A DNA stretch of 64,000 nt, from the NCBI GenBank assembly GCA_030867875.1, contig JAOWCC010000237.1, forward strand, positions 8,181,713-8,245,712, read 5' to 3'. A program made the translations under genes and the position numbers. Shown piece after piece: positions 21,819-33,489 of this stretch. The DNA is from Actinernus sp. WN-2022. Lineage: Eukaryota; Cnidaria; Anthozoa; Actiniaria; Actinernidae. Positions within the stretch are counted from its first letter, which is position 1, and each line of letters opens with the position of its first letter. The notes beneath the pieces are model-generated. The model did not search any database. It saw only the letters and a program-made list of their open reading frames with translations, and had not been told where the DNA came from.

Positions 21819-22683
21819 GGGAGGAGGAGGAGGTAAGTTTTTTTATATAATGAAGTTGGGGGGGGGGGGGGGGCTATATTTTCACATGTGCTTTGTTGAA
21901 ACTGGGACCCTTAACCATAAATAACAAACAGCCTGTTATGCTTGCGCTTGTGCTGCTCGTAAAAAACAGGCTTATTAGTGTGTTAACAGTGATAATCTAT
22001 ACCTTTTATTTGGATCAATGTCCAGGGGCACTTGTCCTCACCACCATACTCGTGGCACAACTCTTCTCTCACTTTGTTAAAAATTTGGATATTGTGCTCT
22101 GACCCATTACTGTAGGAAAAAGGACATGTAGCTTTAGTTTAGTTCACAGAGACTTTGATCTTACCTCTCTTCTACTTAAAGAGTGGATTCTTCCCCCGTC
22201 TTGGCCAAAGCTTTAATTTTTCTACGAACATCATTCTACAAATAAAAAGTTATACCATTAAGCGTGATTAAGAAACAACTTAGACACATGCGGTTATAAT
22301 TCGAAGACTCCATCGAATGCGAAGCCGTAAATACATGCTGAAAGCACTTTGCTGGTTACTTTATTTTAGCACTGTATTTTAGGCGGGAAAGTCGAATTCT
22401 CTCAATCGAGCATGCAAACTCCTCTAATTTTAAAGGCTTTAGAAAGATTCACATGAATGGGTTGAACCAAATATTTGTGAGTAGGAGGTACTTGAGCGGG
22501 GGTATTCTGCAATTTACAATTATTTCGATTCATATTTAATTATTGTTACAATCATGACAAACAGAAGCCAGAGGCTTTTGTGGTAAGGGTCAGGTTAAAA
22601 AAAATGATATGGTTACAAGAGGGACGGCGAAAGCATTGAAAAATAAAATAAAATACAGACGAAACATATAAAATTAGCTATAC
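20678..22683. other. Intergenic with long poly(G) tracts
   Basis: No gene recognised. Homopolymer G runs lie at 20719-20732 (14), 21787-21817 (31, then a GGA-rich tail) and 21858-21873 (16). The short ORFs here are chance frames. Confidence 0.5.
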
Positions 22684-22747
22684 ATAATATCCATTGTTTT
22701 GGCCTATTGTTTTGGCCTAGACAATAGGCCAAAACAATGGATATTAT
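22684..22747. repeat. Perfect 27-bp palindrome
   Basis: ATAATATCCATTGTTTTGGC... (22684-22710) is the exact inverse complement of 22721-22747, around a 10-base loop. It lies just before a solitary transposon end at 22761-22792. Confidence 0.8.
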
Positions 22748-22760
22748 AGTATTATATTAT

Positions 22761-22792
22761 GTTCTGCTGGACAACCTTTTTGGCATCGACTG
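22761..22792. repeat. Solitary Tc1/mariner-like terminal repeat
   Basis: The reverse complement reads CAGTCGATGCCAAAAAGGTT, close to CAGTCGATCCAGGAAAGGTT at the ends of the element at 22948-24752, and is followed by TA. The other end of this copy was not found. Confidence 0.5.
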
Positions 22793-22947
22793 TATATAAA
22801 ATGTTAAAAACTTTAAAAATGGAAAAAATTAAAAAACTGTATGTTACTCGAGTTTCACGCTCGAAGCGATCATCAGCATCCGCATTGAGCACTTTTATGA
22901 CTGTGGCTACACATTAGCCTTCAACAATTTATATATATATATATATA

Positions 22948-24752
22948 CAGTCGATCCAGGAAAGGTTATCTTACAGAAAAGTCAATTACACACATATAAC
23001 TGTCACGTGTCCGTATATACAGAATACATTAAATTCCCTGTGGTTCGCTGGTGTCGCGAGTTGCTAAGACCCGCGGCCCGGAGATATAGAAAACGAGAAG
23101 ATTCGGAAGCAAGAATACTCGAGTTCCAGAATAGTTTGGCAGCAAGTATACAGGAGAGAGGCAGAAATTGGATAAATGCAGTATCAGTTTGCAGGAAGGT
23201 TGCGTTTCATCTGGATTTGACGAGTGAACATTTGCGTTTAATTCTAGAAGTTTGGTCGTGCAATTTGAGCTTTTTGGAAACCATCGGATTGACTTTTAAT
23301 TAAATACATGGACAATTGAGCGGAACAGATAAGCTTTGCTTCTGTTTATTGAGTCTTGAGTTAATACTAAATCTGTGGCTGAAGGTACGCACTTTTCTCA
23401 AAATAGCGCAATGACGGGGTCAACACCGTGCACGCGCAAACTAAACTTGCCTATTAACTCAAACCAAGCGCAATTTACTTAGGCTTTCATTAGAAAATAT
23501 TAGGTACAAAAATCAGATAGTGAATGCTAGAGAACAGTAAGTTTGGGAAACTTTTTGAACAAAGTTCGATATGTAAAAATTGGAATGACAACACAACTGG
23601 TATGAAGTCATGCACATCAGGCAAGACCATTCAACAATTAGTATTACAAAGTAAAAACGTTCAATAATAAATAATACGTAGGGAGGTTTGCTTCAGTAAC
23701 TAACAACTAACTTACACTGGATAAAAAAGCCGGAATGTTTTGCGATGTTTAAATCTTTTAAATCAACCACGCTCAACCACGTAATTTAGTCTAATATTAA
23801 AACTATTGGTTAGCTTCGCAGATAAAAATAACGAAGCAAGACTAATTTTCGAATATTAAATCTTTTCTTAATAAGTGCCGTTAAAAACTGTTGCAATTTT
23901 TGCCATTGTAGCATTTTCTTCAATGCATTATTTACAATAAACAGATGTGGCTGTATTGCAACAGATGTATTTTTTAAATGATTATATGCAGTCAAACTAA
24001 AAAGTTATTCATACTACACAGGACAGTTTAGTTTTTTTATTCGAGAAGGCAAGTGAACTATGCATGCATCAGCACGCATTCAGCTCCGGTCGAACTGAAT
24101 GAGTCATAATGATTCAGTGACTGTTCTTCATATTTAAACTACAAATTAAAGAACGGAAAAATTAAAGCTAGAGCTTGCAACTATGCTGTCCGTAAATTAA
24201 GCCAACTTAATAACTCGCTATCAACTAAGTACTGTGTTGTAGAGTTGAACATCAAACGGCGACACAGCCGAATATTATATATTCAAACGTAGTATTTTAT
24301 TTATATTGAACAAGTTCATATATCATGACGATCTCAAGGAACACTGAGTTATTACTCTCTCGCCAATCGCCCCTTGAATTTAAATATCGTGACCAGATAA
24401 CACAACGTTTGTCCTTGCGGTCTGCATGATAATTCCCTTCACGACCAAACTTCTAGAATTAAACGCAAGTGTTTACTCGTCAAATCCAGATAAAACGCAA
24501 CCTTTCTGTAAACTGATAATGCATTTATCCAATTTGCGTCTCTCTCCTGTATACTTGCTGCTAAACCATTCTGGAACTCGAGTAGTCTTTCTTCCGAATC
24601 TTCTCGTTTTCTATATCTCCGGGCCGCGGGTCTAAGCAACTCGCGACACCAGCGAACCACAGGGAATTTAATGTATTCTGTATATACGGTCACGTGACAG
24701 TTATATGTGTGTAATTGACTTTTCTGTAAGACAACCTTTCCTGGATCGACTG
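22948..24752. mobile_element. Tc1/mariner-like element with 313-bp inverted arms
   Basis: Both ends start CAGTCGATCCAGGAAAGG (inward) and are flanked by TA, the target duplication of the IS630/Tc1/mariner superfamily. The arms (22948-23260 and 24440-24752) are each 313 bp and nearly identical. Each arm contains an open frame beginning VYTEYIKFPVVRWCRELL (plus at 23007, minus at 24693), with no family I recognise. The 1.18-kb core has no transposase. A non-autonomous foldback element of 1,805 bp. Confidence 0.82.
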
Positions 24753-24799
24753 TATATGTACATTAAAATTAACCTTTTTCTTGGTAGGATGAAAAAATA

Positions 24800-25510
24800 A
24801 TAATTTAGTTTTATTGGGGTGGAGAGTTTTTTTGTTGGCAGTCAGCCAGGATGAAACTGAGGATAGTTCATTATTAATAATATCAACGAGTTCAACAATG
24901 TTTTTATGACTGAAGAATATGTTGGTGTCATCAGCAAATTAGACAAATGAAAGGTAATCAGAGCAATTAAAAATATCATTAATATAAATAAGAAAGAGAA
25001 GAGGCCCAAGTATTTAGGCTGTGGTACACCACAATTTATTGGTTTAAGTGAAGATTTGACATCACCTATTTGGACATATTGCGATCTTTGATCGAGGTAG
25101 CTTTTCATCCAATTTAATGAAATTCCTCATACCATAAAATGCAAGTTTGTCAAGTAGTATGGCATGATTGACAGTGTCAAATGCTTTCTTTAAGATCCCA
25201 CGGTATATTCATTTTTTTCAAAAGACTGATAGATCTTGTCGGTGAGTTCTAAGATAGCCATGTAGGTAGAATGTTTATTTCTAAATCCATATTGATGATT
25301 ATTTAGAATGTTGAGTTTGATAAAGTAATTGAAAACTCTATGATATACAATTTTTTCTAGTATTTTTGAAAAAAAAAGGTAAAATGGAAATAAGTCTATA
25401 GTTTGTGAAGCATTTTATGTCTTCGTTCTTATAAACTGGTATGATTTTACCTACTTTTAGTTTGTCGGGTACAATACCACATGACAAAGACTGATTCCAA
25501 ATATTAGAAA
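24800..25510 (-). pseudogene. CR1/L2-like LINE reverse transcriptase fragment
   Basis: Reading the minus strand from about 25510: GIVPDKLKVGKIIPVYKN, YGFRNKHSTYMAIL, KAFDTVNHAILLDKL, then SYLDQRSQYVQIG, CGVPQ and a degraded active-site region where FADD is expected (reads LLMTPTYSS out of frame). The pieces need several frame changes. Sequence upstream of 25545 is unrelated, and the 3' end is lost near 24800. Confidence 0.75.
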
Positions 25511-25735
25511 GTGGTGATGCGAGTAAGTCGATGGTAGAATGTTAAAGCCACCATGTGCTTCATGCTTAGGCCATAAAAAAAGGTTGAACTTATGGTATGG
25601 GCCTGCCATTTGGTTAAAGTGCTTATGAGCCCTAGCCAGAAATCTTTGATTTGGGTGCAGTAAAGTGTTTAAATCTTGTTCAACCATTTGTACATGTAGG
25701 TATTCTTCATATAATTATAGAATAATTAAGAATAG

Positions 25736-25901
25736 AAAACGTTTTCCATGTTTACATAGCCTGATGCAAACACTCTGGTAAGTTTGGGAGAATTCTCAGA
25801 TTGTTTAAGCCTGAAGGTCGAGGGTTTACATAAAAACTTGAGAATTATCTCAAACTTACCAGAGTGTTTGCATCAGGCTATGTAAACACGGAAAACGTTT
25901 T
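25736..25901. repeat. Foldback repeat, ~60-bp arms
   Basis: AAAACGTTTTCCATGTTTAC on the left is mirrored by GTAAACACGGAAAACGTTTT on the right. The shared arm continues through TAGCCTGATGCAAACACTCTGG. Total 166 bp, no coding capacity. Confidence 0.8.
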
Positions 25902-26004
25902 ATTTCCTTTACAAAATCGATGAAAGATTGTTATGCAGTCGCTCTCCTTTTTTATAAATATAAAATGAGAAATTCTCCATACATGTACATTGTAAATGTT
26001 AATA

Positions 26005-26155
26005 ATTGAAGGGCTATGTGCAACAAGGGCATAAGTGACTCCTGATCACATTCTAAATTCTCCTTCAAATTATTTGTTTTGTAAGGGATAATTTAGAATG
26101 TCATCATGAGTAACTTACATTTTGCACATGCCCTTATTGTACACAGACCTTCAAT
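26005..26155. repeat. Foldback repeat
   Basis: ATTGAAGGGCTATGTGCAAC is mirrored by the complement at 26136-26155. The arms include ACATTCTAAATT and AAGGGCAT, and one arm has a 10-base insertion. Total 151 bp. Confidence 0.75.
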
Positions 26156-26342
26156 AGGACATTTTCATTATGGTATCATTTTGGTACAACTACCAGAATT
26201 TGTTGCAAATTTCCTTTGTCATTCAGATTTTAAAACTCCAGTGGGAATAGTAACACAGTTGCACTGATTACAGGAACAAAAGAAGGCACGCAGAGGTTTC
26301 TGGTAGTTGTAGTATATGATGCCATAATGAAAATCTCCTATT
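26153..26342. repeat. Foldback repeat abutting the previous one
   Basis: AATAGGACATTTTCATTATG (26153 on) is mirrored by CATAATGAAAATCTCCTATT (to 26342). The arms are about 45 bp and include ACTACCAGAA. It starts where the 26005-26155 foldback ends and shares its last three bases. Confidence 0.75.
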
Positions 26343-26364
26343 AAGAAAGTACATTTAAAAGTAT

Positions 26365-29300
26365 TTATGAGATAAAGTGTCTTATGAAAGGGCTAACAAT
26401 GTTTCTCTCCTCACCCTTCTCATTCTTAAATGTGGCAAATGCACACTTCGAAGACATTTTCTGTACTGGCAGAAATAAAGATGATCCTCCCGGAAGCAAA
26501 TCAGTCTTGCTGGAAACGTGTAGTGGGTTAAAACCAGCAAAGATTGTGTCATTACATGGCAGGTACCAGGTTACAAATAAGTGCTTTCTGTACTCTCTGT
26601 TAACTACTAGTGAATTTGAAAAGTAAAAGTCAACTGTTCCAAATACCAGCCTTGAAGTATTCTGATTTACAGTACCATCATTTTCAGGCCATGAAGCAAG
26701 GATACCAGTTGATCTTCTGCTCCTGTACTCCAGTTTAGATCCAAAGTCCATGCCATATATCTTTAAAGTGCCATATTTATTGATAGTTCTACTCAGTTGG
26801 CTGATAGTTAGCTCTTTCTCAGGAAACACGATATTGTAAACTTGCAACAGGATTTCAATATCATATCCATCAAAACAGCGTTGCTTGTACTTTGAAGGGA
26901 GTGTAACTGCAGAAACATTAAGCCAGTTAATATTCCTTAGTGGTAGCTCTGTTGGCATCTTGTAATATTCCAACAGATTGTGGAATGACTGGCAAGATAT
27001 TTGGATCTCATTTCCAGATGAGCCTGCATTGACAATATTATTTCTTGGAATGATGCACTGAATTGATCAGTCAAGGGAACACTGTCAATAAATCTGGAGG
27101 TTGTAAGTTTCCTCATCAGTTGTAGCTCTACTGATCTGTTGTTCGTGCTAATACTACCAACAATTCCATTGTAGCGCTCAAAGCTGAAACACCAAAAGCT
27201 ATGGATTGGTCCATAGTCCAGTATGACTTCCCTCAGGTGACAATGGAGATGCATGTTTGGTGTAACTGCTTTGTTGCCATACAATGACTGGAATTCCTTG
27301 CAGAACGCCCATCCCCCTTGATAATGTCTGCTTCAGTCAGTACTGGTTTGCAGATATACCGGCATGCCAGAGTAAATGTTTGCCAACATTTCAAGTGTTG
27401 CTCATCTAGAATATCTTTCAGTGTAAAGAGAGAATACAACAAAGTCCGATTCTTCCATTGTTCTGCTGTGTATGTGTATGTTAGAAGATATTTTCTAGGT
27501 GGAACATCCATTTCCTCGTTTCTTGCCTCCACTTTCCTTATTGGTTGTCTGGTCAGATGCCCCTCTTCGACCCAAACCTTGAATACAAATTTTGCAGTGC
27601 CAAGGAACAAATTATGCATGGGGTCAAATGCACAAAAACGGATAACATCAAAATACTCGAGGTCTAACAGAGAGGAATAGTAGTTCACTCCAAACTTCTT
27701 TGACAGGTCTTGAGCTTGAACTTTTGTGTTACATTTCTTTATTTTTCAGCTATGCTCCTGTGACTTGCACTTGTTCTCTTTTCCCAGTCCTCGCGTTTGA
27801 AGCCCGAGTAGTCTCTCTTTTCTCCAAATTTCCCAGGGAACCTTTTTAGGCACCTTGAACAGCCTAACTCTCCACACAGCTTTCGGGAGGCTGGGTATAT
27901 CAGAAGTTGTGCATAGGACAGCTCCCCTGAATTTCAGTGGAACCCGGCTGAGACTATTTTGGAGAAACACACCACTCCACAAGGCCTTTAGTTCATTAAC
28001 AGCTGGCTTAAGAAACTCATTAAGGGACTTGAGTCATGTTCCATTGAAGGAATTATGCCAACCACAATAACATTTTCCCATCTGAAGCGTTCAGCTCGGG
28101 GCAGGTACAGCAAAACCATATACAATACACCAACAGAATAATCCTTCCTGTGTTTCATAGGTTGGAAATAGTCAAAATTAAGCATGAAACCATAGTTCCT
28201 AGGAGTGTTCAGAAAATCGTCACCTTTGAATGTTTTAAAATCATTCCATAACTTGCCATCATATAGGCCTGCCATACAATCCATTTGTTCGTTGAATCTC
28301 CACTCTTCGCTTTTTTCTGGTAAACCCTTCTTCTTTATAAGTCATTCAAGAGGATTGATTATTCCATTGTAGCAATAATAATGTATTGGGTAGAATTTGA
28401 CAGACTTGTCTTTCAGTACGACTTTCTTTACCAGCTGGCTATTGCAGATCTGACGTCTCCCTCGCAAATAAGATGTATTGTTGCACAGTTTTCCAACCAA
28501 TTTACCATTGACATTAAGTAGACATCCATCATAAGTGTGACATTTTGTACATTTGGGACAAACAACATACTTTGTGAAGTTATCCCTATCCAAATTAAGG
28601 TATTGCCTCATCATGTACAGGGAACAGGGCAATGCTGCTATCAACTCTGAGGATTTCATCTGGGACTTGTAGGTGAAGAGCTTTTAGAAATTGAAGGAGA
28701 AACCGCAGTAGCCGAGTAAGACCATTGTCACTGAGATGAGTGAAGCTTTGCCAAATAAGGAGAAAATAGGGTGTCCACTGCACCAGCGAATGTACAAGCT
28801 GGAGCTTCTTCTTTTTTGGAGCTGGCTCTGGTATTGGGGGGGTGGGGGGGGGGGGGGGGGGGGCGATACAATATCTTGGCGTAGTGATTCTGGGATATCA
28901 TCCCATACTTCATCTATGTCAGTATCACTACTGGAATTGTCATCACTTTGATCGTCTGAACTATCAGCATTGTCCAGATCACTGTCCAGTATTAAAGTAT
29001 CATCGGTCTGTAAGAAGTAAGGAGAACATAAGCTGTTTTTTTTTCTTTTTTTACCTTTACTGGAGGTCCAGGATTTTTTATTTCTAACTTTTCTTCCTTT
29101 TTTTTGGCCGGGGGGGGGGGGGGGGGGGGGGTTGGGGGGTTATAATCATTCTAGTGATTAGACTTAAACCTGCAATGTGGTGTCAAAAGCTACATGTACA
29201 AAGCATAATTTGCCTCCGCTTTGCTAACATGGGTATCTCAAGTTGATATAGTCATGCAGCTCTAATATAACTTACAAATAGGGGATAATGAACAACAGAT

Positions 29301-29914
29301 CTAGAATTTGGGAATATTTATCACTAATTTCCCTCTTGTCATGGTCCCCAACCCATCTATATGTATGTTATCATTATTGGATTTACACTAATGTAAAACA
29401 TATTTTACAAAGTGGCAATACAATATTTCTGTCTCTCTCTTTAGATCAGCAAGACCACCTTCCCTCCCACCCCTCCCCAACCATAAATAATAAATGTTCC
29501 TATAATGATATTTCCCAAAAAACTATAGGGAAGAAATGGCAAAACATTGAATTCAAATGAATGGAAAATGGATCCCTTCATATCTCGTGTAGAGGGCGAA
29601 ACTGACCCCCACAGACCCCCCCCCCCCCCCCCCCCTGTTCAATAAACACTCACGTTTGGTAAAGGAACTGTAAAACTTGGCTCTGAGTCTGGCTCTTCTG
29701 TAGAGAAAAAAAATGGTAATGAGAGAAATGTAACGCCATATTGTGGCTGGTGATATTTTATGAGGTCTTCGAGATTGTAAGTTATGAATGAAAAGACTGC
29801 ACGGCTCCGACTGCACGCATGATTACCTACCTTGAAATAAACTGGTGTTCTCAGCATCCGAATCTGATGACGAGGATGATGAATCTGACGAGTCCAAAGC
29901 CGTCCATATGTCGT
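26365..29914 (-). pseudogene. EnSpm/CACTA transposase, multi-exon, broken
   Basis: N-terminal exons: 29914-29831 (acidic Ser/Asp run, donor GTAGGT), 29697-29654 (EEPDSEPSFTVPLPN, between CTACAG and GTGAGT) and one from 29007 (acidic, VWDDIPESL). The main body follows: LSDNGLTRLLRFLLQFL, a CPKCTKCHTYDGC zinc motif with YHYCYNG (28659-28342), tnp2 motifs DYSVGVLYMVLLYLPRAERF and VVGIIPS (28284-27988), LCTTSDIPS (27982-27746), DPMHNLFLGTAK (27688-27233), and the DUF4218-type MHLHCHLREV with FWCFSFERYNG (27284-26937). The C-terminus ends at 26365. At least four frame changes are required. This is the tnp2 transposase of CACTA elements. No CACTA terminal repeats were identified. Confidence 0.82.
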
Positions 29915-30189
29915 CTATAAGTTAATTCTGAAACTTTCTCGTTTCAGTGAGTACAAAACATATACCCAGAGCAAGGATTCAGAGGAAAACTCGTAATGAA
30001 ATCTTGTTTCTAAATCGAAGAGTTATAAGATATAAATGCACTTATTTTCTTGCTCAACATAAATGAATTCTTCCATTCCATTAGTAGTGTTCTTAAAACT
30101 GGAAATGAATGAGTCATACTCAAATTCATTGGGTGGACTGCTGAAACTGGATTCACTCCTTTCCATACCTTCAAGGACATCTTCAAGGG

Positions 30190-33100
30190 TTACAAGAACT
30201 TCCTCAAGGGATTATTATTTGCAAATGTGCCCTGTACAATTTCAAGGAGTGTGTCATCATCAAGATAGTCAAAGTCTATGGGCTGATGCATAGGAAAAGT
30301 AAAATTGACATTGTGATGACAGACACATGTACTCTCTTTGAAAATTTCACTAGGGAGTCTCTCAACCTCCAGCAGTTCTTCCCTTCTGTCTGTTGCATGC
30401 TTTGGGTTGAAATCTATGACTTGAAGATCCTGGGAGCTGCTGACCCTCGAAAAAGCAGTGTATAAGAGTCCCCCAGTAAATTCATAAGAGGAGTGTACAA
30501 CTGCCTTTTCCAACTGAAGCCCTTGTGCTTTGTGCACTGTAGATGCCCAATAGAGCTTCAGTAGAATTTGGGTCCGAGAGCCAACAACCACTCCATCATC
30601 ATTCACATTTACCCACGTCACAGGCTGAATGAGGTGTTCTCCACCATTTACTGTAATCACACAGCACAATCACCATGCTTTCGGGTGAAATGACCACGTG
30701 TTCCATTGTGTAAGACATCATTGATATTGTACAGGCACATCACAGGAGCTCCAGGTTTAAAATAAGCAAACTCATCTGCAGGGCATCTCATACCTATTTC
30801 ATACAATAAAATAAAATAAATACAATACAATACAGTTAACTACTGATTGGCACCTGTGTATATAATTTATGTACAATTATAAACAAATCAAGGTAGTAAC
30901 AGTTGTTCCACATACATATTAAATAATATACATGTAATGTGAGTTGCAGGTAATGTACATTATAAATGATAAAATAAGAAATAAATGCATATGGAAGAGA
31001 ATTATATTAAATTACAACTTGTGTCTTTTAGACCAACTACAATGTAAATCATAACATTTATCATATTTAACTACATTATACACGAGAAGTCATAAGGTGG
31101 CCATGGTGAATATATCTACAGGAACAACAACATTAAATTTAGTTCATTTCATAAAAAGAGTAAAATCTAGATAATTAGATACTGTATAGAGAAGTTAATT
31201 TATAATAACACTGGTACTGATTGATGATTTTGTGAGGGACACCAGCTAGATAATTAAGTATACTGCTAGTTTTCAAAAAGGCAAGTTATATAATATAACT
31301 AAGATATTACTGAGATGCATAATGATAACAGTACTAAGGGTTAAAATGTGGCTATACGTATCTATTGTAAATTTAATCAATGGAGTCTGTCGGCAGCGCA
31401 GTTCTTTAGATATCCTTTTGATAACCGACAAAATTCAGCAATGGTTGCAGAGTACCTAATATTTACAGGTAAATTATTGAACATGGATGAACTGGTATCC
31501 TGGAAGGTGCCATTTTCAGGTGGGACCTTTAACTGTTTAGTGGTGGCTGACCGTAGTGTTCTATTGGGTATGTACAATTATAATGGAAGATAAAGTGGCC
31601 AGTCACTATCATGAAGGGCCTTATATACAAGCTTTAACAAGTGAAATTTTCTGCGTTCTAAGACGGGTAGCCAACAAAGTTTTAAGATATCAATTCTAAT
31701 AGCATAACGATTTAGAACAAAACCTGCAGCAGCAAGTTGGACACGCTGTAAGCGTTTGCCAAGATAGTCAGGAATTGGGTGTGGCACCCCCTCTCAACTC
31801 CTTTGACTGCAAAGTGTCCCACTGAAACAATTAAGTCATCCGTAATTTAAGAATAAATTGAAAGTATGACTGAAAGTGTGAATACCAGTATAAACATATA
31901 TACGTAATTACTTCAAATTGTGTTCTAATAACATATGCCATCGTAACTGAGCTGATCATCTTATTTTACTTTCTAATTACAGCAGCCAACTTGAAAGTCA
32001 TGCACTACTTCGACTGATGTATGCATGCACACATACATACATTTAATTCATTGTACATACATAAGTATATTGTACTGTGCAAGGAAGCACAGGCAGATTC
32101 GTATTTATTTTAAATAAATAGAAATAATACAATAAATAAATAAAGTAACTTATGTCTAATTTTAATAATAATAATATTGCATAATAATTTTAATTATTAA
32201 TTTGGAATAAATACTTCAGACAATTACCTATCATGTTTCCGTCATCTGTAGCCGTGTAACCAACGCGGTGGCCTTGCAGTTCTCCTAATTTCTCAGCATT
32301 GTGTGCTTCAGAAGACATGTGGACTGCAAGGTCGTTATTTTGCTTGGGCGCTTTCAGTTCGGTTACAAACTTCGCCGTTTCCGGTGAACATACACCGATT
32401 CTTAATTCCTTCAATGCGTTCTTAAATTGTTTCTGTGATTCACTTTGCCTGTGCAAAACTGTGAGCTTGATCGTGTGTGGGAATAGTTGATCGTACAAAG
32501 TTGACTCAGTTATACATCATGAGACCATCATCGAAGCGATCATGGACAGGTTTTAACTGAAGCCAGTCACCGACGATTAGGACTTGAATTCCTCCGAAAG
32601 GCAGTGAATTGCCTCTGATCGTACTTGTAATTGAGTGGAATAAATTTAAAAGTCGGGAACTTGCCATTGAACATTCATCCCAAACAACGCAATCCACTGC
32701 AGCAATCCTCTATCGAACATTTGCATTCCTGCAGGAATTATTTACAACAGCTTTAAATGGAGCTTGGCCTGTCCCAATTCCGAGAAAGGAATGAATAGTA
32801 ACAGGTTTCTGAGTCAATGGAAGGGCATCTTTAAACACCTCGCACGCAATGCCAGTTGAACACACAACTTGGAACTGTTTACCGCTGCGGCGAAATTCCT
32901 CATATTTCGATAATTACTCTCGACTTCCCTGTTCCTGCCTCACCATAAATCAAGAAATTGTGGCCTTGGTTTGCCTTTTCAACGCAATGTTTCTGTTCTG
33001 GTGTCAACTTTACCTGATATAAAATAATTATAGTAGCTCACTTAATATATTATCCACATTTGCAACAATAATATAACGATGTGACATGTCGTCAATTATA

Positions 33101-33485
33101 GCGCTAGCCTTCAACTCTACAAGAAAAGCTCGCTTGCTTGCGATTGCGGTATGATCATGTTCACTTGACATTGTAATGTAACTTGTCATTGACATATGCT
33201 TTGTTCTTTGTCTAAAGAAAGGTCAAGCATATTTATTTGGGCAGAGTTTATAACAGAGTTTAAAAACCTTTTTTGTTGAATCTGGCAGTTGAAAACGATT
33301 GCACTCGTGACTCATTTATAAGTTTATAAGACAAAGTTGAACTTCATAGCTTTATATCTTTAAAATGGGAAATAAGAAAACTGTGCTCAACCAGTTTCTT
33401 TGAAATCTCATATAATTATCGTCTCCAGAAATATACGCAACCTATCAATCTGTGTATACTTACATCGCTTTTCCCTGAACGCATG
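30190..33485 (-). pseudogene. PIF1-like DNA helicase with introns, broken
   Basis: A possible first exon MRSGKSD (33485-33464, donor GTAAGT) is followed after TTATATCAG by an exon from 33011 reading LTPEQKHCVEKANQGHNFLI and Walker A GEAGTGKS. It continues with VVCSTGIACEVF, Walker B VVWDECSM and LIVGDWLQLKPV (32697-32506), then LTVLHRQSESQKQF to a donor near 32227. After an intron holding a LINE tail, the last exon starts at about 30788 (MRCPADEFAYFKPGAPVMCL) and has VGSRTQ, STVHKAQGLQLEKA and YTAFSRVSS. Frameshifts near 32915 and 30665 and a stop near 32705 disable it. It belongs to the PIF1-like group common in cnidarian genomes; whether host or mobile origin is unknown. Superfamily 1B helicase, 5'-3' on ssDNA. 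Confidence 0.75.
31380..31787 (-). pseudogene. LINE reverse transcriptase C-terminal tail
   Basis: Reads LGKRLQRVQLAAAGFVLNRY, DILKLCWLPVLERRKFH, then after a TAA at 31578 continues in the same frame with RTLRSATTKQLKVPP and MFNNLPVNIRYSATIAEF. This is the conserved C-terminal region of CR1/Jockey-group ORF2 proteins. It is 5'-truncated at about 31790 and lies inside the helicase intron. Confidence 0.7.
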
Positions 33486-33489
33486 TTGT

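Noticed and set aside
27318..27680. 120-residue plus-strand ORF
   Set aside because: Antisense of the CACTA transposase body, which has clear motifs on the minus strand.
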